Below, one piece after another: positions 59,496 through 64,000 of a stretch of DNA of 64,000 nt. Origin of the DNA: Hyphomonadaceae bacterium UBA1849 (GTDB taxonomy: Bacteria > Pseudomonadota > Alphaproteobacteria > Caulobacterales > Hyphomonadaceae); contig DDIN01000008.1 of assembly GCA_002338565.1 (NCBI GenBank), forward strand, positions 232,569 through 296,568. Direction: 5' to 3'. The position numbers and the translations under genes were made by a program. Numbering within the stretch: position 1 is the first letter of the stretch; every line of letters starts with the position of its first letter. The notes under the pieces are model-generated. The model saw only the letters and a list, made by a program, of their open reading frames with translations, was not told where the DNA came from and did not search any database.

Positions 59496-61994
59496 ATGGC
59501 TGACGGCGACCCCCGCATTTTACTTCCCGACCAGTTTGAAGACTGGTTCGCCTCTCGAGGTTGGCAGCCGCGCGCCCATCAGCTGGCGCTCGCCGATGCC
59601 GCGACCCGCAATGAAAGCGCGCTGCTGATTGCGCCAACGGGAGCAGGCAAGACGCTGGCCGGCTTCCTGCCAAGCCTGATTGATCTGGCGAGGCAGAAGC
59701 GCCAGTCGAATGACACACGCCCTCGCCTCCACACGCTTTATATCTCGCCACTCAAAGCGCTCACCGTCGATGTGCACCGTAATCTCAACACACCGGTTGA
59801 GGAAATGGGGCTCGATATCCGCATAGAGACGCGCACCGGTGACACGCCGCAATCGCGACGCCAGAGACAGCGCGCCAATCCGCCAGATATTCTGCTCACC
59901 ACACCGGAACAGCTCGCGCTGTTCATTGCCTCTGACCGGGCGAGCGAGTTCTTCGAAGACCTGAAATGCGTGATCATTGACGAGATACACGCCATAGCGC
60001 CCACTAAGCGCGGAGATCTTCTGGCGCTCGGCCTTGCGACCTTAAAAAGCTGGGCACCCAATCTGCGCCTGACGGGCCTCTCGGCGACAGTGGCGGACCC
60101 AGACAAGCTCACCCATTGGCTAGGCGGCGCGACCACCATAACCGCAGCAGGTGGCGCAGACGCAAATATTGACCTTCTGATCTCTAAAGAGCGCATTCCC
60201 TGGTCTGGCCATTCGGGGCGGTTCGCGATTGGCGAGGTGTATGAGGAGATCAAGAAAGCACGCCTTGCGCTGGTCTTCGTCAATACGCGTTCTCAGGCCG
60301 AGCTGTTGTTTCAGGAACTCTGGCAAGCCAATGACGAGAACCTGCCCATCGCACTACACCATGGCTCGCTGGATGTTGAACAGCGCCGCAAGGTGGAAGC
60401 CGCCATGGCGAAGGGTATACTTCGCGCGGTGGTCTGCACCTCAACGCTCGACCTCGGAATTGACTGGGGCGATGTGGACCTTGTGATCCAGATGGGCGCG
60501 CCGAAAGGCTCCTCCCGCCTGATCCAGCGCATTGGCCGGGCCAATCACCGCCTGGATGAGCCCTCTCGCGCCCTACTCGTGCCGACCAACCGGTTTGAGG
60601 TTCTCGAATGCCGCGCCGCCAAGGAAGCCGTGGATGACCGCGCACTGGATGGCTCGGACCGCGTGAAAGGCGGTCTGGATGTGCTCGCCCAACATGTGAT
60701 GGGCCGCGCCTGCGGTGAGGGCTTTGATTTGGCCCGCCTGTTTGAAGAAATTACGTCCGTTGCGCCCTATGCCCATATCGACTGGGAGACCTTCGAGCGC
60801 GTTGTCGATCTCGTGGCGACGGGCGGATATGCGCTGCGCACCTATGACCGGTTCAAACGCATCGTGAAGCGTAAGGACGGGCTCTGGCACGCCCGCACAC
60901 CGCGCGATGCGCAGGGCCACCGCCTGAATGTCGGCACAATTATCGAAGCGGCCATGCTGAAGGTGAAAGTGCTTTCGCGCATCAAGCGTGACGGTCAGGG
61001 CCGCATCACCTCACCTGCCTATGGCGGCAAGGTTCTGGGCGAGATCGAGGAGGGTTTTATTGAGAGCCTCACGCCGGGCGACACCTTCCTTTTTGGCGGT
61101 GAAGTGCTGGCCTTTGAAGGCATTGCAGAGACGAACGTTATCACCACACGTTCGAGTGATCCTGAACCTGCCATTCCCTACTATGCCGGCGGCAAATTTC
61201 CTCTCTCCACCTTTCTGGCGGACCGCGTGAGGAAGCTCCTGCACAATGAAGCGGGCTGGACACATCTGCCCGAACAGGTCGCCGAATGGATACGCATTCA
61301 GAAGCTGCGCTCGATTATTCCGCCTGCGGATAAAATGCTGGTTGAAACCTTCCCCCGCGCCGGGCGGCATTATCTTGTGTGCTATCCGTTTGACGGGCGG
61401 CTGGCCCACCAGACGCTTGGTATGCTGCTCACGCGCAGACTTGAACGCTGGGGTTATCGCCCGCTTGGATTTGTCGGATCCGAATATGCCATGGCGATCT
61501 GGGGTCTGGAGCCGATGGGCGGGCTGGATATGGGCAAGCTCTTCCATCAGGACATGCTGGGCGATGACCTTGAAGAATGGCTGGATGAGAGCTTCATGAT
61601 GAAGCGCACCTTCAAGCAATGCGCGCAGATTGCAGGCCTGATCCTACGCCGCCAGCCGGGCACAGAGAAGACAGGCCGTCAGGTCACCTTCTCAACCGAT
61701 CTTATCTATGACGTGCTGCGCAGCCATGAGCCGGACCACATCCTTCTGCAGGCCGCTCGTGAGGAAGCCGGTGAAGGCCAGCTGGACATCCGCCGTCTTG
61801 GTCAGCTGCTCGAGCGCGTAAAAGGCCATATAGTTCATGCAGACCTTGAGCGTATCTCGCCCTTTGCCGTGCCCGTCATGCTGGAAGTTGGTCGCGAACC
61901 CGTGGCGGGCGTTTCCGCCTCTGAAGCCATTCTTGCTGAAGCCGAAGAAGACCTTCTCATGGAAGCCTTCGGCGATGATGTACCGGGCGGGTGA
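59496..61994 (+). CDS. Lhr-type ligase-associated DEXH-box helicase
   Basis: An 832-residue superfamily 2 helicase. Walker A is APTGAGKTLAGF (about 46-57), motif II is DEIH (162-165), SAT motif is GLSATV, and motifs IV-VI are visible in LVFVNTRSQAELLFQELW, VVCTSTLDLGIDWGDVDLVIQ and RLIQRIGRANHR. The C-terminal Lhr-core region is present. The family is usually encoded with an ATP-dependent DNA ligase, an exonuclease-like and a phosphoesterase gene in a DNA-repair cluster; none of these partners is adjacent here. It converges on the persulfide dioxygenase gene with 3 bases between stops. Confidence 0.95.
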   Translation: MADGDPRILLPDQFEDWFASRGWQPRAHQLALADAATRNESALLIAPTGAGKTLAGFLPSLIDLARQKRQSNDTRPRLHTLYISPLKALTVDVHRNLNTPVEEMGLDIRIETRTGDTPQSRRQRQRANPPDILLTTPEQLALFIASDRASEFFEDLKCVIIDEIHAIAPTKRGDLLALGLATLKSWAPNLRLTGLSATVADPDKLTHWLGGATTITAAGGADANIDLLISKERIPWSGHSGRFAIGEVYEEIKKARLALVFVNTRSQAELLFQELWQANDENLPIALHHGSLDVEQRRKVEAAMAKGILRAVVCTSTLDLGIDWGDVDLVIQMGAPKGSSRLIQRIGRANHRLDEPSRALLVPTNRFEVLECRAAKEAVDDRALDGSDRVKGGLDVLAQHVMGRACGEGFDLARLFEEITSVAPYAHIDWETFERVVDLVATGGYALRTYDRFKRIVKRKDGLWHARTPRDAQGHRLNVGTIIEAAMLKVKVLSRIKRDGQGRITSPAYGGKVLGEIEEGFIESLTPGDTFLFGGEVLAFEGIAETNVITTRSSDPEPAIPYYAGGKFPLSTFLADRVRKLLHNEAGWTHLPEQVAEWIRIQKLRSIIPPADKMLVETFPRAGRHYLVCYPFDGRLAHQTLGMLLTRRLERWGYRPLGFVGSEYAMAIWGLEPMGGLDMGKLFHQDMLGDDLEEWLDESFMMKRTFKQCAQIAGLILRRQPGTEKTGRQVTFSTDLIYDVLRSHEPDHILLQAAREEAGEGQLDIRRLGQLLERVKGHIVHADLERISPFAVPVMLEVGREPVAGVSASEAILAEAEEDLLMEAFGDDVPGG

Positions 61995-61997
61995 GAC

Positions 61998-63359
61998 CTA
62001 GCTCACCACCGGCTTTCCGGCTGACTGCCAGGCACCGATTGAGCCGACATAAACATCGACGCCCTTCTGGCCTGCAGCCTTAAGTGCTGAGGCAGCAAGG
62101 CTTGCACGCGCGCCAGAGCCACACATCACGGTAATACCTTTGTCGCTCACATAGTCTTCAGGCTTTTCAAGCACTTCGCCCACATAGGCGTGGCTCGCGC
62201 CTTCGATATGGCCGCTCTCGAACTCTTCTTTTGAGCGCACATCGAGAAGGATCCAGTTTTCAGGCGACTGGTTCACGCGGCTTGCGATAGCGCCCGTATC
62301 AGCGGTCGCGATAAAATCGGTGTCCGCGCCGCCGGATGCCATACCAAGCACACCCGTCACAGCACCGAGAATATTCGTAAAGCCGATACGGCAGAGATGA
62401 CGGGCAGCATTCCGTGCCTGGTCGGCGCTTTCTGCGACCAGACCGATGCGCGTCTCTTCTTTCAGGAACCAGCCACCAAAGGCGGCAATCATGCCAACCG
62501 GCAGGCAAAGGCTACCGGACACATGTCCACCCAGATGACTTGTCGGGTCACGCACATCAAGCACCACGTCCGGAGACCCCTCTTTTAGCGTAGAAAGGCT
62601 GAGCATCGGCACTTGAGCCGGGCTGATCACTTCATGCCCGCCTTCCAGATTGAGGCGCTCCATCAACTCAAAATATGGCGGCTGGTAGTGATGCTCACCG
62701 GCTTTGGCTTTGATGAAATCTTCACGGCCGAGCTGAAGACGCGGGTTGTTCGCGCGCTCGTGACCAATGGTCGAAAACTCTCTCGCTGCCATGCCCGAGC
62801 CGCACACAGACCCCGCACCATGTGCCGGATAGAGAATGGCCTGATCGCCAAGCGATAGCAGCTTCTGCAGGCTGTCAAAAAGCAGGCCTGCCTTTTCCTC
62901 TTCCTGCCCTTCATAAAAGTCAGTGCGCCCGACATCACCGATGAACAAGGCATCGCCGGTGAACACACCCACTGCGCCGTCGGGATACTCAGAGTCATAA
63001 ATCGCGATGGAGATGGAGTCGTCAGTATGGCCCGGCGTGAGCAGCGCTTTCAGTTTCAGCTGACCGATCTCGACTTCGGCGCCTTCACCTGCGGTTTCAG
63101 CATAGGCGATTTCGCTCGCAGGATTTGGCCCATGCCACACTTTGGCGCCTGTGACGCCTGCAAGTTTCTTCGCGCCCGTGACGAAGTCCTCGTTGCGGTG
63201 GGTCTCGAAGATGTGACGTATCACAACGCCCTCTTCCTGCGCGGCGTTGAGGTATTGCTCCAGATCAAGCTGCGGGTCTATCACGGCGGCGTCTTCACCC
63301 GCGCCGATAAGATATGAAAAGTGCGCAAGGCCCGGCGTTTTGAACTGTTTGAGGATCAC
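61998..63359 (-). CDS. Persulfide-dioxygenase-like MBL protein fused to two rhodanese domains
   Basis: A 453-residue sulfur-metabolism protein. The N-terminal metallo-beta-lactamase domain retains the ETHE1-type mononuclear iron ligands (His54 in FETHRNEDF, His111 in TPGHTDDS, Asp136 in FTGDALF) and also His180 in YPAH, while the second and third His of the classic THxHxDH motif are missing. Two rhodanese domains follow; the first (about 255-345) lacks a catalytic Cys, the second has CGSGARAS near residue 411. It probably oxidises glutathione persulfide and moves sulfane sulfur in sulfide detoxification. Confidence 0.92.
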   Translation of the reverse strand: MILKQFKTPGLAHFSYLIGAGEDAAVIDPQLDLEQYLNAAQEEGVVIRHIFETHRNEDFVTGAKKLAGVTGAKVWHGPNPASEIAYAETAGEGAEVEIGQLKLKALLTPGHTDDSISIAIYDSEYPDGAVGVFTGDALFIGDVGRTDFYEGQEEEKAGLLFDSLQKLLSLGDQAILYPAHGAGSVCGSGMAAREFSTIGHERANNPRLQLGREDFIKAKAGEHHYQPPYFELMERLNLEGGHEVISPAQVPMLSLSTLKEGSPDVVLDVRDPTSHLGGHVSGSLCLPVGMIAAFGGWFLKEETRIGLVAESADQARNAARHLCRIGFTNILGAVTGVLGMASGGADTDFIATADTGAIASRVNQSPENWILLDVRSKEEFESGHIEGASHAYVGEVLEKPEDYVSDKGITVMCGSGARASLAASALKAAGQKGVDVYVGSIGAWQSAGKPVVS

Positions 63360-63513
63360 GAAGTCTCTCTCCCTTTGTCTGCTTCATCGCTATCAACGAA
63401 ACAAATGGAGCGAAGTTCGAAGATTTCTCGTCAGGCCCGGCTTTGACGCAGCGTGAAATTGACCTGCACACCAATCCGCGCAATCAGTCTTCGCAATAAA
63501 GGGAGAAACGCAC

Positions 63514-64000
63514 ATGTCAGATCTGCTGCACAAAGTCGAAAACGGTATCGCCACGCTCACATTCAATCGTCCGGAGGCGATGAATGCGCTGTCTCAGGAA
63601 ACTTTTGAGGTGGGTATCCCGCTTCTTGAACAATGGGCGCAGGATGATGATGTGCGCTGCGTTGTCGTAACCGGCACAGGCGACCGCGCATTCTGTGCAG
63701 GCGGCGACGTAAAAGCCATGAATGCGGGCCGCGGCGCAGAGCAGACAACCGAGCAGAAAGTGAATCGCCAGCTTGGCATTCACTGCATGTCCGGCCTTCT
63801 GAACTCTATGCCGAAGGTGACGATTGCGGCTGTGAACGGCGTTGCAGCGGGCGCTGGCTTCTCTATCGCGCTGTCATGTGACCTGCGCATCGCCTCCAGC
63901 CGCGCGCGCTTCACAACCGCCTTTGCTAAGGTCGGCTTTGCAGGCGATTTCGGCATTACATGGCCGCTGGTTCGCACACTCGGCGAAGCCAAAGCCAAAG
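63514..64000 (+). CDS. Crotonase-family enzyme, 3'-truncated by window edge
   Basis: The first 162 residues of a crotonase-fold enzyme; ATG 63514 has GGGAGAAA upstream. Oxyanion-hole segments are FCAGGDVKAM and AAVNGVAAGAGFSIALSCDLRIAS. The two catalytic glutamates of enoyl-CoA hydratase are absent (Ser and Ala at their places), while an Asp is found in VGFAGDFGITWPL where PaaG-like isomerases have theirs. It is therefore more likely an isomerase or another crotonase than a classical hydratase. The C-terminus is outside the window. Confidence 0.9.
   Translation, partial: MSDLLHKVENGIATLTFNRPEAMNALSQETFEVGIPLLEQWAQDDDVRCVVVTGTGDRAFCAGGDVKAMNAGRGAEQTTEQKVNRQLGIHCMSGLLNSMPKVTIAAVNGVAAGAGFSIALSCDLRIASSRARFTTAFAKVGFAGDFGITWPLVRTLGEAKAK

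Noticed and set aside
1..64000. tRNA, rRNA, IS elements, prophage genes, toxin-antitoxin pairs, SOS boxes (GTTC-N7-GTTC) before the helicase
   Set aside because: Looked for by eye on both strands; nothing convincing was seen. Small or diverged examples cannot be excluded without computation.

Overview
The window reads as a chromosomal segment of an alphaproteobacterium, most likely a marine or aquatic member near Hyphomonadaceae/Caulobacterales. This is inferred from gene content, not from a marker tree. Clues are a divergent ccr/ecm pair (ethylmalonyl-CoA pathway), a prfA-prmC-DUF4167 neighbourhood, a DUF1800/DUF1501 secretion pair, a perfect TTAA-N7-TTAA (CtrA-type) palindrome, and moderate-to-high GC with strong hairpin terminators between convergent genes. 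No rRNA, tRNA, insertion sequence, prophage or CRISPR array was seen. Coding density is high and almost every gene looks like stable core or lineage-specific genome.

Layout. 1-2.4 kb: two PAS-containing soluble chemoreceptors, the first cut by the window edge. 2.4-5 kb: a class I glutamine amidotransferase and a secreted DUF885 protein on the minus strand. 5-12.2 kb: succinate dehydrogenase, with sdhCDA separated from sdhB by a DUF1800 lipoprotein and a Tat-exported DUF1501 protein. 12.3-18.2 kb: a sulfotransferase-like gene, two tandem paralogous membrane proteins, and a DUF4331/poly-proline-lipoprotein operon divergent from a DUF4198-like secreted protein. 18.2-21.3 kb: GST, trhO and a Bcr/CflA-type MFS exporter preceded by a near-perfect 25-bp palindrome. 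21.3-28.8 kb: ecm and ccr (divergent), an orphan ParA ATPase, and an operon with two different acyl-CoA dehydrogenases flanking a small membrane protein. 29-35.2 kb: flavin monooxygenase, small secreted and membrane proteins, an MscS channel, a histone-deacetylase-like amidohydrolase and a GT2 glycosyltransferase.

35.4-41.2 kb is the most unusual region. It encodes a secreted caspase-fold protease carrying five N-terminal PPC-type beta domains and an EF-hand-like loop after the catalytic Cys. Directly upstream on the same strand lies a second secreted protein built from eight PPC-type repeats and nothing else. 41.3-49.7 kb: pyrD, a DUF2945 protein, a LexA/CI-like S24 repressor, bacteriohemerythrin divergent from a MarR regulator whose upstream region holds the CtrA-type box, then DUF4167, prmC, MOSC and prfA, and MAPEG genes. 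49.7-58.7 kb: thioesterase, a cysteine-rich lipoprotein, DUF983, a GH13 alpha-glucosidase, a ferric-iron-type ABC importer (binding protein and ATPase on minus, fused permease on plus, Fur-like palindrome before the binding-protein gene), kdsB and a small SnoaL-like lipoprotein. 58.7-64 kb: a secreted unknown protein, an Lhr-type ligase-associated helicase, a persulfide-dioxygenase/rhodanese fusion and a truncated crotonase-family gene.

Physiologically the window joins respiration (SDH), C2/short-chain acyl-CoA assimilation (Ccr, Ecm, acyl-CoA dehydrogenases, crotonase), iron uptake, envelope and secreted proteins, and several regulators with visible candidate operators. All functional calls rest on motif recognition by eye; no database search was run.
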